From: an uncultured Chromatiaceae bacterium
GTDB lineage: Bacteria; Pseudomonadota; Gammaproteobacteria; Enterobacterales; Alteromonadaceae
Assembly (NCBI GenBank): GCA_946482325.1
Contig: CAMLRA010000077.1
Location: 1 to 18,492 of the forward strand
Direction of reading: 5' to 3'
DNA: 18,492 nt
The notes beneath the pieces were generated by a model that was given only the letters and a program-made list of their open reading frames with translations, did no database searches and was not told the origin of the DNA. Below are positions 7,181 to 15,159 of this stretch, piece by piece. The translations under genes were made by a program, and so were the position numbers. Every line of letters starts with the position of its first letter. Position 1 is the stretch's first letter.

Positions 7181-9223
7181 TTGAACCCATTGTTATCGCT
7201 GTTTGGTCTTTGTCTGCTGCTGAGCAGCCTGCTGCCCTTTGATGCTGTTGCTGATCCACTGGACGCTGAGCTCGACCACTATCTGCAACTGACCAACGAA
7301 CAACCGGCTCAGGCTTCTGCTTTTATCCGGGCGATGGAAACAAAGCTGGCACCGTCTACCGCCGCAATTACCCGTGCCAGGCTCTGGTCATATCTCGGCA
7401 GTGACTACCGCGAACAACAGGATTTTGTCAAAGCGCAGCACTATATTGAGCTGAGCCTTGAACTCGCGGAAAAAAGTCAGAGTGAAGATATTCGCACTGA
7501 AGCACTGACTGACCAGCTGGCGTTATACTGGGCGCAAAACCTGGTCGGCAAGGCCCGTGCGCTTGTACCAGAGCTACAGGAAGCGCTGAATGGCGCTAAT
7601 CTGGAACGGGTGCGTTATTACGCGGCCAATACGCTGGGTAGTTTTTTGCAGGCGGAAGACCGCTATGAAGACGCCTTGCAGGCTTATTATCAGGCATTTC
7701 ACGCCATTGAACACTCGAGTCATCCGCGCACAGCAGTGCGAAAAATCTATCTGCAGGGCGCCATTGCCGGTCTGAATACAGTCTTGGCGCAATATCAAAA
7801 AGCCGATGAGCTGCTGCAAACAGCCATTCAACGGGCCCAAGCCGAAGCAACACTGAATTTTATGCTGCCAGATTTATTCCTGCAGTTGGGAGTGAACTAT
7901 TCGTCCCAGCAGCAATATCAGGCAGCAGAACAAGCCAACCAACAGGGGCTGCAATGGGCTCGTAAGCTCAACAACTCGCTGTCCGCTGCAACACTATTGA
8001 ATAACATCGGCGACATACGACTGAAACAAGGCCAGTACACGCAAGCGGTGCCACTGTTTACCGAATCCAGGCAATTGGCCGAACAACTGCATTATAAGGC
8101 GATGGTGCTGACCGCAGATTTTAATCTGGGTTATATCCAGGTCTTACAGGGCAAACAGCAGGAAGGTCTGGCGCAGATGGCGGCTATGGTTGCAAAAGCG
8201 CGGGAACTTCAACTGCCAGACACCGAGCTGCTGAGTTATGTCGGCGAACTGGCGGACGCCTATGGCATCGCCAAAGCCCATGCCGACGAGGCCCGCCTGC
8301 TACGCGAATACAACGAGCTGAGCCAAAATATCTTTAAAACTGACCGCGATCAGGAAATCAGTGCACTGCAGGAAGCCTTTTCCGCCAAAGAAAAAGCCAA
8401 ACAAATTGAAAGTCTGGAACAGCAAAATAAACTCAACAGGGCCGAACTTGCACAAAAACAACTGCAACAACGGGTGATGCTATTGTTCGGTCTGGTCGTG
8501 CTGTTAGCCACAGCACTGCTGTATTTGTTGTATCGCAAAGTACACAATGCCAATCAGCAGTTGCGTCAAGCCAATGACCAGCTGGCTTATAACTCGTTGC
8601 ACGACCCACTGACCGGCTTGCTGAACCGGCGCTCATTACACGAATTTATGCAAAAGCGCACCGAGCAGGGTGAGCGCCGCCAGCTACCAACCGCCAATAC
8701 GGACGGTTTTATCCTGCTGGATATCGATTATTTCAAACATATCAATGACCATCATGGCCACGCCGCCGGTGACGCCGTGTTAATCGAAATCGGTCAGCGC
8801 CTGAAACAACTCACCCGTCAGGGCGATATGGTACTGCGCTGGGGTGGCGAAGAGTTTTTAATAGTGCTGCGCAATCTGAATCAGACCGCGCTGACCAATT
8901 TCACCAACCGGGCCTTACAGGTCATCGGCAGTACCCCTGTCCCCTATCAGGACAGCAGCATTCCGGTCACGGCGTCAGCCGGTTTTCTGACCTTGCCATT
9001 TGCTGGTGTTGACGAAACGCAGTTGAACTGGGAAAAAGCGCTGAAATTGGCCGACATGGCTTTGTATATGGGCAAAGTGCATGGCCGTAACCGCGGTTAT
9101 GGCCTGGTGGCATTGCATCGGCCTTATGAAGAATTAAAATCTCAGCTGGAAACCGATCTAAGTTTACCGATAGAACAAGGCCATCTGGAAATTACGCTGG
9201 TGCTGGGGCCACCGCAAAATTGA
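7181..9223 (+). CDS. TPR-containing membrane diguanylate cyclase (GGDEF)
   Basis: Makes cyclic di-GMP from two GTP. Order in the 680-aa protein: signal peptide (about 1-25); a long helical region of TPR-like repeats (about 30-390), inferred periplasmic; a coiled-coil-like Gln/Lys-rich stretch (about 390-430); one transmembrane helix (about 432-452); and a cytoplasmic GGDEF domain (about 470-640). The domain has DPLTGLLNRR, the metal-binding D514 of LLDIDYF and the signature GGEEF at 555-559. The inhibitory I-site RQGD (546-549) is present five residues before the signature, so product inhibition is expected. No EAL or HD-GYP domain follows. Start is TTG at 7181. A 222-nt region separates it from the divergent upstream gene; I found no convincing promoter there, only a short GCCGG-TTC-CCGGC hairpin (7131-7143). 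It converges on the solute-binding protein gene 18 nt away. Confidence 0.93.
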   Translation: MNPLLSLFGLCLLLSSLLPFDAVADPLDAELDHYLQLTNEQPAQASAFIRAMETKLAPSTAAITRARLWSYLGSDYREQQDFVKAQHYIELSLELAEKSQSEDIRTEALTDQLALYWAQNLVGKARALVPELQEALNGANLERVRYYAANTLGSFLQAEDRYEDALQAYYQAFHAIEHSSHPRTAVRKIYLQGAIAGLNTVLAQYQKADELLQTAIQRAQAEATLNFMLPDLFLQLGVNYSSQQQYQAAEQANQQGLQWARKLNNSLSAATLLNNIGDIRLKQGQYTQAVPLFTESRQLAEQLHYKAMVLTADFNLGYIQVLQGKQQEGLAQMAAMVAKARELQLPDTELLSYVGELADAYGIAKAHADEARLLREYNELSQNIFKTDRDQEISALQEAFSAKEKAKQIESLEQQNKLNRAELAQKQLQQRVMLLFGLVVLLATALLYLLYRKVHNANQQLRQANDQLAYNSLHDPLTGLLNRRSLHEFMQKRTEQGERRQLPTANTDGFILLDIDYFKHINDHHGHAAGDAVLIEIGQRLKQLTRQGDMVLRWGGEEFLIVLRNLNQTALTNFTNRALQVIGSTPVPYQDSSIPVTASAGFLTLPFAGVDETQLNWEKALKLADMALYMGKVHGRNRGYGLVALHRPYEELKSQLETDLSLPIEQGHLEITLVLGPPQN

Positions 9224-9241
9224 ACCCGCCGCAAAACTGAT

Positions 9242-10009
9242 TTACAGCGGGTCCAGTTCACAAGGGGGCGGCGCGGCTGCTGTCGCATTGCCGAAATAAC
9301 GCTCCTGCAACAGGCTGTAAGCGGCAGAACGCTGCACCTGCAGTAATGCCTGATTAAAAGCGCTGGCCAGCTCTTTACTGCGAAATGCCGCACGATAGAA
9401 GGTCGGCGCAAACAGCGGATGAATTTGTACCTGCCCGCCCTGCTCGGCCTTGTTGTTGTAATAGTGAAAGATGTTCATATCCATCACCACCACCTGCACC
9501 CGCTGTTTCTGCAATATCTCGACCTGGCTGCGCTGATCTACGGTTTCGCGGTAGCTGGGGGAAGTCAGTGCAATGCGCTGATAGGCTTCAGGCAGCACCT
9601 GCACCGCATTTTGAAACGCCAAAATGGAGAATGGCGCTAAATCAGCCACGTCGTTTAAGCTGAGCTGATTCGTCGCCAGCGTGACGGCAACATTCTGGTA
9701 GCGGATATAAGGGCAGCTGTAAAAAATCTTTGGATTGCCTTCGGCTTTTTTTTGTAGCGTGGCAATGTCACCGATGCCCTGCTGCAATAAGGTGAAGATA
9801 CGTTTGTTTGGGACATAAGTGAATTCTGCCGGCAATTGCATCACCCGGGCAATTTCACGCAGCAGCTCTATTTCATAGCCATCCGAACTATCCACCTGAA
9901 TATAAGGCGGCTTGTTCATACCAACCAAGACCTGCAGCGGTTTATCCGCCAGTGCCGCGTCAGCCCAAGTTCCAACGAATAACCATAGTCCGGCAACCCA
10001 AAGACGCAT
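9242..10009 (-). CDS. Solitary periplasmic solute-binding protein (SBP family 3)
   Basis: A 255-aa protein with a signal peptide (MRLWVAGLWLF..., cleavage near ALA-D) and the family-3 solute-binding layout: an initial strand LQVLVGMNKPPYI, then GYEIELLREIARVM, a GIGDIATL segment and a C-terminal lobe with AFNQALLQVQ. Members bind amino acids or other small ligands for ABC importers, or serve as sensors. No permease or ATPase gene is near, so the partner is elsewhere or the protein acts alone. Two Cys (in YSCPYIR and near the C-terminus) could form a disulfide. The ATG at 10009 was chosen over upstream in-frame starts because GAGG (10016-10019) lies 6 nt before it and it gives a standard signal peptide. 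Ligand cannot be told from sequence. Confidence 0.88.
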   Translation of the reverse strand: MRLWVAGLWLFVGTWADAALADKPLQVLVGMNKPPYIQVDSSDGYEIELLREIARVMQLPAEFTYVPNKRIFTLLQQGIGDIATLQKKAEGNPKIFYSCPYIRYQNVAVTLATNQLSLNDVADLAPFSILAFQNAVQVLPEAYQRIALTSPSYRETVDQRSQVEILQKQRVQVVVMDMNIFHYYNNKAEQGGQVQIHPLFAPTFYRAAFRSKELASAFNQALLQVQRSAAYSLLQERYFGNATAAAPPPCELDPL

Positions 10010-10015
10010 GACAGA

Positions 10016-10019
10016 CCTC
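10016..10019 (-). promoter_or_regulatory. Ribosome binding site fixing the solute-binding protein start
   Basis: GAGG on the minus strand lies 6 nt before ATG at 10009. The alternative starts at 10021 and 10093 have no such site and would add residues ahead of the signal peptide. Confidence 0.7.
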
Positions 10020-10104
10020 ATTTTTAAAACAGCAATAGCAGAAGCATAGCGGAGCAAATGGCGCGCACAAGCATGCTGACTATACTTCAACAATCAAGGT
10101 GTTA
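10020..10104. promoter_or_regulatory. Divergent promoter region between the SBP and Tsx-like genes
   Basis: Both genes must be started from this short gap. On the minus strand TTGTGC (10065-10070) and TATGCT (10043-10048) are 16 bp apart and form a weak promoter candidate for the SBP gene. On the plus strand TATACT (10081-10086) is a good -10 for the channel gene but lacks a clear -35, which suggests activator dependence. The close back-to-back layout allows joint control. Confidence 0.35.
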
Positions 10105-10115
10105 CGGAGAGCCCT

Positions 10116-10862
10116 ATGAACTCAGGCCGTTTTTTGTCTGGTCGTGCCATTTTGCTGCTTTGTGTTGTTGCATGCAGTGCGCTGCCATTAAGTGCTGAGG
10201 TGTTGTGGCAAGACTTTCGCCTGACTTATTTAAACGGTAACCACTACCGGCTGGGTGACCCCAACCGTCAGGTGTTGACGATTGAACATGCCGCAGCCAC
10301 GAGCTGGGGCGACAGTTTTTTCTTCCTCGACCATATGAAATCCGCCAACGGCCAGCACAGTAATTACGCTGAATTGCAGCCCCGCTTCAGTCTTGGCAAA
10401 AATGGCTGGCAGCTGGCACCCGGCGGCCTGATTAAAGATCTGTTGCTGGCGAGCCACATCGAAATGTCCTCGCAACGCACTAATTTTCTATACGGCATTG
10501 GTCTTGATTTGACGGTCCCCGGCATGAAATTTACCCAGCTGAACTTCTACCGGCGTAATAACGAACAGCTCGCCGACAACTGGCAGGCGACTTTGGCCTG
10601 GGGCGCGCCCTTTCAGCTGGCACAGCAGCAGTTTTTGTATGACGGTTTTATCGACTGGGCCAGTGGCAGCGCCGACCAGCACGCCAACTTTAACTGGACC
10701 TCCCAGTTCAAATGGCTGGCTAGCGACATGTGGCAAGGTAAAAGTCAGGTCTGGCTTGGTGTCGAATATGTCTGGTGGCGGCACAAGTTCGGTGTGACCG
10801 ACACTCCACAGCAGCGCAGCCACGAAAATAACGTCAATTTCCTGCTGAAATGGCATTTTTAG
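10116..10862 (+). CDS. Tsx/OmpK-like outer membrane channel protein
   Basis: A 248-aa outer membrane beta-barrel of the nucleoside-specific channel (Tsx/OmpK) family. It has a signal peptide with cleavage near LSA-E (about residue 28), then the family pattern: WQDFRLTYLNGNHY, LTIEHAAATSWGDSFFFLDHM, and alternating aromatic strands to the end. It ends in a C-terminal Phe (LKWHF), the usual outer-membrane assembly signal. Family members pass nucleosides and similar solutes; the true substrate here is not shown. The ribosome site CGGAG (10105-10109) lies 6 nt before the ATG. It is divergent from the solute-binding protein gene and ends at a bidirectional terminator. Length agrees with the family. 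Confidence 0.88.
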   Translation: MNSGRFLSGRAILLLCVVACSALPLSAEVLWQDFRLTYLNGNHYRLGDPNRQVLTIEHAAATSWGDSFFFLDHMKSANGQHSNYAELQPRFSLGKNGWQLAPGGLIKDLLLASHIEMSSQRTNFLYGIGLDLTVPGMKFTQLNFYRRNNEQLADNWQATLAWGAPFQLAQQQFLYDGFIDWASGSADQHANFNWTSQFKWLASDMWQGKSQVWLGVEYVWWRHKFGVTDTPQQRSHENNVNFLLKWHF

Positions 10863-10887
10863 CTGGCGCTGTTGATACTTGGTTAGC

Positions 10888-10918
10888 AAAAAAACGCCGG
10901 CTCAGAGCCGGCGTTTTT
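10888..10918. terminator. Bidirectional terminator between the channel gene and tdh
   Basis: An 8-bp CG-rich stem (10895-10902 with 10906-10913) and 3-nt loop is flanked by A residues on the left and five T on the right, so it can end transcription on both strands. It serves two convergent genes: the Tsx-like gene (+) and tdh (-). Confidence 0.93.
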
Positions 10919-10937
10919 AGGAGTAAAGCAGGAAAAT

Positions 10938-11963
10938 TTATTCCCAGTTCAGTACCACTTTGCCGCTCTGGCCAGAACACATAATGTCAAAGCCCTGCTG
11001 GAATTCAGCAACCGGCATTTCGTGGGTGACGATAGGCGTCAGGTCCAGGCCGGACTGAATGAGGCTCGCCATCTTGTACCAGGTCTCAAACATTTCGCGA
11101 CCGTAAATGCCTTTAATCACCAGGCCTTTAAAAATCACTTTGTTCCAGTCGACCGCCATATCCGATGGCGGAATACCCAGCATCGCAATCTTGCCGCCAT
11201 GATTGATAGTATCGAGCATCGACCGGAACGCTGAAGGCACGCCAGACATCTCTAAACCGACATCAAAACCTTCGGTCATGCCAAGCTCAGTCATCACGTC
11301 ATTGAGGTTTTGTTTGCTGACATCCACAGCGCGGGTTGCGCCCATTTTCATGGCGAGTTCCAGCCGGAACGGATTGACGTCAGTGATGACGATATGGCGG
11401 GCGCCAACATGACGCGCCACAGCCACTGCCATAATGCCAATAGGGCCTGCGCCGGTGATCAACACGTCTTCGCCAACCAGATCAAACGACAGCGTGGTAT
11501 GCACGGCATTGCCGAACGGGTCAAAAATCGCCGCGATATTGTCCGGGATATTGTCCGGGATTTTAAAAGCGTTAAAGGCCGGGATCACCAGGTATTCAGC
11601 AAAAGAACCCTGCCGGTTCACGCCAACACCAATGGTATTGCGGCACAGATGCACCCGGCCGGCTCGACAGTTGCGGCAATGGCCACAAACCAGATGACCT
11701 TCACCGGACACGCGGTCGCCGACAGCAAAACCACGCACTTCCGAACCCATGCCCACCACCACACCAACATATTCGTGGCCCACCACCATGCCATGCGGAA
11801 TGGTTTTTTGCGCCCAGTCGTCCCACTTGTAGATATGGACGTCAGTGCCACAAATGGCGGTCTTTTTGATTTTGATTAAAACGTCGTTAGGTCCAACTTC
11901 CGGCATCGGTACTTCGGTTTGCCAAATGCCCGGTTCTGCTTTTAATTTCGCTAATGCTTTCAT
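10938..11963 (-). CDS. tdh: L-threonine 3-dehydrogenase
   Basis: Oxidises L-threonine with NAD+ to 2-amino-3-ketobutyrate, the first step of threonine breakdown to glycine. The protein has 341 aa, the same as E. coli Tdh. It carries the catalytic zinc ligands C38, H63 and E64, the structural zinc cysteines C93, C96, C99 and C107, and the Rossmann motif GAGPIG. The start ATG has the ribosome site AAGG, which overlaps the stop codon of kbl 9 nt upstream; the two genes are therefore one operon and may be translationally coupled. The DNA for IPDNIPDN is a perfect 12-nt tandem repeat, without change in protein length relative to E. coli. Acts in the cytoplasm as a tetramer in known homologues. Identification is very firm. 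Confidence 0.98.
   Translation of the reverse strand: MKALAKLKAEPGIWQTEVPMPEVGPNDVLIKIKKTAICGTDVHIYKWDDWAQKTIPHGMVVGHEYVGVVVGMGSEVRGFAVGDRVSGEGHLVCGHCRNCRAGRVHLCRNTIGVGVNRQGSFAEYLVIPAFNAFKIPDNIPDNIAAIFDPFGNAVHTTLSFDLVGEDVLITGAGPIGIMAVAVARHVGARHIVITDVNPFRLELAMKMGATRAVDVSKQNLNDVMTELGMTEGFDVGLEMSGVPSAFRSMLDTINHGGKIAMLGIPPSDMAVDWNKVIFKGLVIKGIYGREMFETWYKMASLIQSGLDLTPIVTHEMPVAEFQQGFDIMCSGQSGKVVLNWE
11535..11558. repeat. Perfect 12-nt tandem repeat inside tdh
   Basis: Two copies of gatattgtccgg, in frame, encode IPDN-IPDN on the minus strand. In E. coli Tdh this place reads IPDNISDD, so the length is unchanged. Confidence 0.85.
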
Positions 11964-11972
11964 GTTGTTACC

Positions 11973-13169
11973 TTAAGAAATCACGCCCATGTCTTTACCG
12001 GTGCGGATAAAAGCGGCAATGGCTTTATCCAGCTGTGCTTTGCTATGTGCCGCCGAAATCTGCGTGCGGATGCGCGCCTGGCCTTTTGGCACCACCGGGA
12101 ACGAGAAGCCAACCACATACACGCCTTGCTCCAGCATACGGCGGGCAAATTCGCCGGCCACTTTGGCATCGCCCAGCATCACCGGAATAATGGCGTGGTC
12201 TTTGCCAGCCAGCGTAAAACCAGCTGCCGTCATCTGTTCACGGAAATAGGCCGCGTTATCCCAGAGTTTAGCTCTGAGCGCGTCGCCTTGCGCCAGCATG
12301 TCGAGCACTTTAATCGACGCCGTGACAATAGAAGGCGCCAGACTGTTCGAGAACAAATACGGCCGTGAGCGCTGTCTGAGCCACTCGATGATTTCTTTTT
12401 TCCCTGAGGTGTAACCACCAGAGGCGCCGCCTAAGGCTTTGCCGAGCGTGCCAGTGATGATGTCTACCCGGTCTAACACCTCGCAGTATTCATGAGTGCC
12501 GCGACCGTTTTTACCAACAAAACCAACGGCATGGCTGTCATCAACCATCACCAACGCATTGTATTTGTCGGCTAAATCGCAAATCGATTTCAGGTCGGCA
12601 ATGACACCGTCCATCGAGAATACACCGTCGGTGGCGATCAGTTTAAAGCGTGCACCGTCAGCATCTGCTTGCTGTAACTGCGCTTCGAGTTCCGCCATGT
12701 CATTGTTGGCGTAGCGGTACCGTTTGGCTTTACACAGCCGCACGCCGTCGATGATTGACGCATGGTTCAGCGCATCGGAGATCACTGCATCTTCGGCGCC
12801 TAAAATGGTTTCAAACAAGCCGCCGTTGGCGTCAAAGCAGCTCGAATACAAAATGGTATCTTCAGTACCTAAAAACGCACTGATACGCGCTTCTAAGGTT
12901 TTGTGAATATCCTGAGTGCCACAAATAAACCGCACTGAGGCGACACCAAACCCATGGCTGTCGAGGCCTTGTTGCGCGGCAGCAATCAGTTCAGGTGAAT
13001 TGGCAAGACCTAAGTAGTTGTTGGCGCAGAAGTTTAAGACCTGCTCGCCGTTGACTGTGACATCAGAGAATTGCTGCGACGTGATGATCCGCTCGCCTTT
13101 GTACAAGCCTTCGGCTTTGACGTCATCGATTTGGTGTTGGATATGGCTGAGGAACGCGGAATTGCGCAT
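11973..13169 (-). CDS. kbl: 2-amino-3-ketobutyrate CoA ligase (glycine C-acetyltransferase)
   Basis: PLP-dependent enzyme that splits 2-amino-3-ketobutyrate with CoA to glycine and acetyl-CoA, the step after Tdh. From the ATG at 13169 the protein has 398 aa, exactly the E. coli length, and the PLP lysine in GTLGKALGG is K244 as in E. coli. The frame stays open upstream to 13241, but AGGAGG (13174-13179) lies 4 nt before ATG 13169 and the extra residues have no counterpart, so 13169 is the start. Other clear motifs are [16 protein letters not shown], the [16 protein letters not shown] cofactor region and the C-terminal [10 protein letters not shown]. It is first in the kbl-tdh operon. The upstream gap holds a cluster of repeats that may control it. 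Confidence 0.98.
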   Translation of the reverse strand: MRNSAFLSHIQHQIDDVKAEGLYKGERIITSQQFSDVTVNGEQVLNFCANNYLGLANSPELIAAAQQGLDSHGFGVASVRFICGTQDIHKTLEARISAFLGTEDTILYSSCFDANGGLFETILGAEDAVISDALNHASIIDGVRLCKAKRYRYANNDMAELEAQLQQADADGARFKLIATDGVFSMDGVIADLKSICDLADKYNALVMVDDSHAVGFVGKNGRGTHEYCEVLDRVDIITGTLGKALGGASGGYTSGKKEIIEWLRQRSRPYLFSNSLAPSIVTASIKVLDMLAQGDALRAKLWDNAAYFREQMTAAGFTLAGKDHAIIPVMLGDAKVAGEFARRMLEQGVYVVGFSFPVVPKGQARIRTQISAAHSKAQLDKAIAAFIRTGKDMGVIS

Positions 13170-13173
13170 AACG

Positions 13174-13179
13174 CCTCCT
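13174..13179 (-). promoter_or_regulatory. kbl: Ribosome binding site fixing the kbl start
   Basis: A full AGGAGG on the minus strand lies 4 nt before ATG 13169, which decides between this start and the open frame that extends to 13241. Confidence 0.85.
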
Positions 13180-13307
13180 GTTGGGACATTGGTATTTATA
13201 CCCTTCTTCTTTGCAGATATGGCGGTGTTGGCTGCCTGCACTCACTGCGTTCAAACAGCTCAATGCTGTTGTGTAAAAAGCGCCGCAGATTCGTTTAATC
13301 GCCGACT

Positions 13308-13338
13308 GACTACATCTTTAAAGGTTGGAGTACATCTT
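13308..13338. repeat. Two 11-nt direct repeats 20 bp apart upstream of kbl
   Basis: GACTACATCTT (13308-13318) and GAGTACATCTT (13328-13338) differ at one base and start exactly 20 bp apart, about two helical turns. This spacing suits binding of a dimer or of two protein molecules on one face of the DNA. Confidence 0.55.
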
Positions 13339-13339
13339 A

Positions 13340-13378
13340 TTATCGAAAGCATTCGAAATCATTATTTATTTTCGATAA
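13340..13378. repeat. Inverted repeat with three TTCGA-type cores upstream of kbl
   Basis: TTATCGAAA (13340-13348) and TTTCGATAA (13370-13378) are perfect reverse complements. Between them lies a third, self-complementary core ATTCGAAAT-like site (13351-13359). The CG centres are 10 and 19 bp apart, close to whole helical turns. Likely a regulator site; no regulator can be named. Confidence 0.5.
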
Positions 13379-13515
13379 ACAACAAATCGCTGCTTCTTTA
13401 GAGTTTGGCGCCGATTGTACCGCAAACATTGGTCGATGGCAGTGTATTTGCGGCTGGTCGGTGCACAACCGGAACAGTTCAGGCGGAATGAGGAATCGGG
13501 CACGGCTCTAGATAC

Positions 13516-13543
13516 AACAAAGGCCGCTGCTGCGGCCTTTGTT
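13516..13543 (-). terminator. Terminator after lpdA (end of the pyruvate dehydrogenase cluster)
   Basis: A perfect 12-bp stem (13516-13527 with 13532-13543) with a 4-nt loop lies 25 nt after the lpdA stop on the minus strand. The right arm ends in a short T-rich stretch on either strand, so it may also work in the plus direction. Confidence 0.8.
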
Positions 13544-13568
13544 TGGTCAAGTTCAGTTTAATCCGAAC

Positions 13569-14981
13569 TTATTTCTTTTTCGCTTTTGGATTTGGCAGGT
13601 CAGTAATCGAACCTTCGTAAATCTCAGCAGCGAGGCCAATAGACTCGTTCAGTGTCGGGTGCGCATGGATAGTCAGCGCGATATCTTCAGCATCTGCGCC
13701 CATTTCCACCGCTAAACAAATTTCACCGAGCATTTCACCGGCGTTGATACCGACAATAGCGCCACCGAGGATACGGTGTGATTCTTTGTCGAAAATCAGC
13801 TTAGTGAAGCCTTCAGTACGGGCTGACGCGATAGCGCGGCCAGAAGCTGCCCATGGGAAAGTCGCAGTTTCCACCGCGATGCCTTTCTCTTTGGCTTCTT
13901 TTTCGGTGATACCCACCCAGGCCATTTCCGGATCTGTGTAAGCCACAGATGGAATGCAGCGCGGGTCGAAGAAATGTTTCATGCCAGAGATGACTTCTGC
14001 AGCCACGTGGCCTTCGTGTACGGCTTTGTGCGCCAGCATCGGCTGACCAATCACGTCGCCGATGGCGAAAATGTGTGGCACGTTGGTGCGCAATTGCTTG
14101 TCGACGTTGATGAAACCACGTTCATCGACGTTGACGCCGGCTTTCGCAGCATCCAACAGATTGCCGTTTGGACGACGACCCACTGCCACCAGAATTTTGT
14201 CGTAACGTACTGGTGAAGCCGGGGCGTTTTTGCCTTCAAACGTGACGTACAGGCCGTCCGCTTTGGCTTCTACTGCCGTCACTTTGGTCGACAGCATCAG
14301 CGTGTAATTGTCTTTGTTGTATTTGGTGTAGGCTTTCACCAGATCCGCATCTGCTGCCGGAACCAGCTGGTCAGCAAATTCAACGACAGACACTTTAGAA
14401 CCTAAAGCACGGTATACAGTACCCATTTCCAGGCCGATGATACCGCCGCCTAATACCAGCATTTCACCCGGGATGTCTTTCAGTTCCAGTGCGCCGGTAG
14501 AATCGATGACACGTGGGTCATCTTTTGGAATAAATGGCAGTGCAACTGGCTCAGAACCGGCAGCGATAATGGCGCTGTCAAAAGTGATAGTGGTATCACC
14601 AACAACCAGCGTATTCGGGCCGGTGAATTTGCCGTAGCCGTTGACGACTTTGACTTTACGCATTTTGGCCATGCCAGACAGACCGTTGGTCAGTTGACCT
14701 ACCACTTTGTCTTTCCAGGCACGGATTTTATCTAAATCGATTTGTGGGGCACCGAAAGTAACGCCGTGAGATGCCATCTCTTTCGCGTCATCGATGACTT
14801 TGGCAACGTGTAATAAGGCTTTAGACGGGATACAGCCAACGTTTAAGCAAACACCGCCGAGGGTACTGCGGGCTTCAACTAAGGTCACTTCCAGACCTAA
14901 ATCTGCTGCGCGAAATGCAGCTGAATAACCACCAGGGCCAGCGCCCAGCACTACTACCTGAGTTTTGATTTCGTTGCTCAT
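13569..14981 (-). CDS. lpdA: Dihydrolipoyl dehydrogenase (E3)
   Basis: Flavoprotein that reoxidises the dihydrolipoyl groups of E2 with NAD+. It serves pyruvate dehydrogenase and probably also the 2-oxoglutarate and glycine cleavage systems. The 470-aa sequence has the FAD motif GAGPGG (13-18), the redox disulfide C45-C50 in GGVCLNVGC, a second nucleotide-binding motif GGGIIGLE, and the catalytic pair H441/E446 in HPTLNE. E. coli Lpd has 474 aa and the same order. The ribosome site AAGG lies 8 nt before the ATG. It follows aceF by 206 nt, a gap that holds a predicted promoter, so lpdA can probably be made apart from aceEF. The Lys-rich tail is normal for the family. Confidence 0.98.
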   Translation of the reverse strand: MSNEIKTQVVVLGAGPGGYSAAFRAADLGLEVTLVEARSTLGGVCLNVGCIPSKALLHVAKVIDDAKEMASHGVTFGAPQIDLDKIRAWKDKVVGQLTNGLSGMAKMRKVKVVNGYGKFTGPNTLVVGDTTITFDSAIIAAGSEPVALPFIPKDDPRVIDSTGALELKDIPGEMLVLGGGIIGLEMGTVYRALGSKVSVVEFADQLVPAADADLVKAYTKYNKDNYTLMLSTKVTAVEAKADGLYVTFEGKNAPASPVRYDKILVAVGRRPNGNLLDAAKAGVNVDERGFINVDKQLRTNVPHIFAIGDVIGQPMLAHKAVHEGHVAAEVISGMKHFFDPRCIPSVAYTDPEMAWVGITEKEAKEKGIAVETATFPWAASGRAIASARTEGFTKLIFDKESHRILGGAIVGINAGEMLGEICLAVEMGADAEDIALTIHAHPTLNESIGLAAEIYEGSITDLPNPKAKKK

Positions 14982-15074
14982 TGTTTTACCTTGCTATTTT
15001 AGCTTGCAATTTTACTTGCTTCGGGCTCGTAGGTTGCCACGGCAGCGCCGGTGGCACAGCGTAAAAGTTGGCGG

Positions 15075-15103
15075 ATTTTAGCACCCTGCCTGAAAGATGT
15101 CCC
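15075..15103 (-). promoter_or_regulatory. lpdA: Predicted internal promoter for lpdA with extended -10
   Basis: On the minus strand: -35 GGGACA (15098-15103, 4 of 6), a 17-bp spacer, and -10 TAAAAT (15075-15080, 5 of 6) preceded by TGC, an extended -10. The leader to the ATG at 14981 would be about 85 nt. E. coli lpd also has its own promoter behind aceF, which fits. Confidence 0.6.
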
Positions 15104-15119
15104 GTAACTTTTCAGTTAC
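15104..15119. promoter_or_regulatory. Inverted repeat abutting the -35 of the lpdA promoter
   Basis: GTAACT-tttc-AGTTAC is a perfect 6-bp dyad with a 4-nt spacer. It lies immediately upstream of the -35 in the direction of lpdA transcription, a place typical of activator sites. It could also form a small RNA hairpin in the aceEF transcript. Confidence 0.45.
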
Positions 15120-15159
15120 TTCAACAACCAGACCGGACCTGTTGCCCGCGACAACAGCA

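Larger units (their letters stand above)
13180..13515. promoter_or_regulatory. Non-coding region upstream of the kbl-tdh operon
   Basis: About 340 bp without a supported gene, between kbl and the lpdA terminator. It must hold the kbl-tdh promoter. The AT-rich part at 13300-13390 has direct and inverted repeats (listed separately). TATAAA on the minus strand at 13195-13200 could be a -10 close to the gene but lacks a good -35. An open frame on the plus strand (13018-13401) is mostly antisense to kbl, has no ribosome site and no recognisable protein. I see nothing definite in 13390-13510. Confidence 0.5.

Noticed and set aside
9224..9252. ACCCGC/GCGGGT arms between the convergent cyclase and SBP genes
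   Set aside because: Six-bp stem with a long loop and no T run on the plus strand; not a credible terminator.
11310..11879. 189-aa open frame on the plus strand opposite tdh
   Set aside because: Antisense shadow of a highly conserved gene; His- and Asn-rich low-quality protein without family pattern.
13018..13401. 127-aa plus-strand frame across the kbl upstream region
   Set aside because: Half is antisense to kbl, it has no ribosome site, and the product is Cys-rich without a recognisable pattern.
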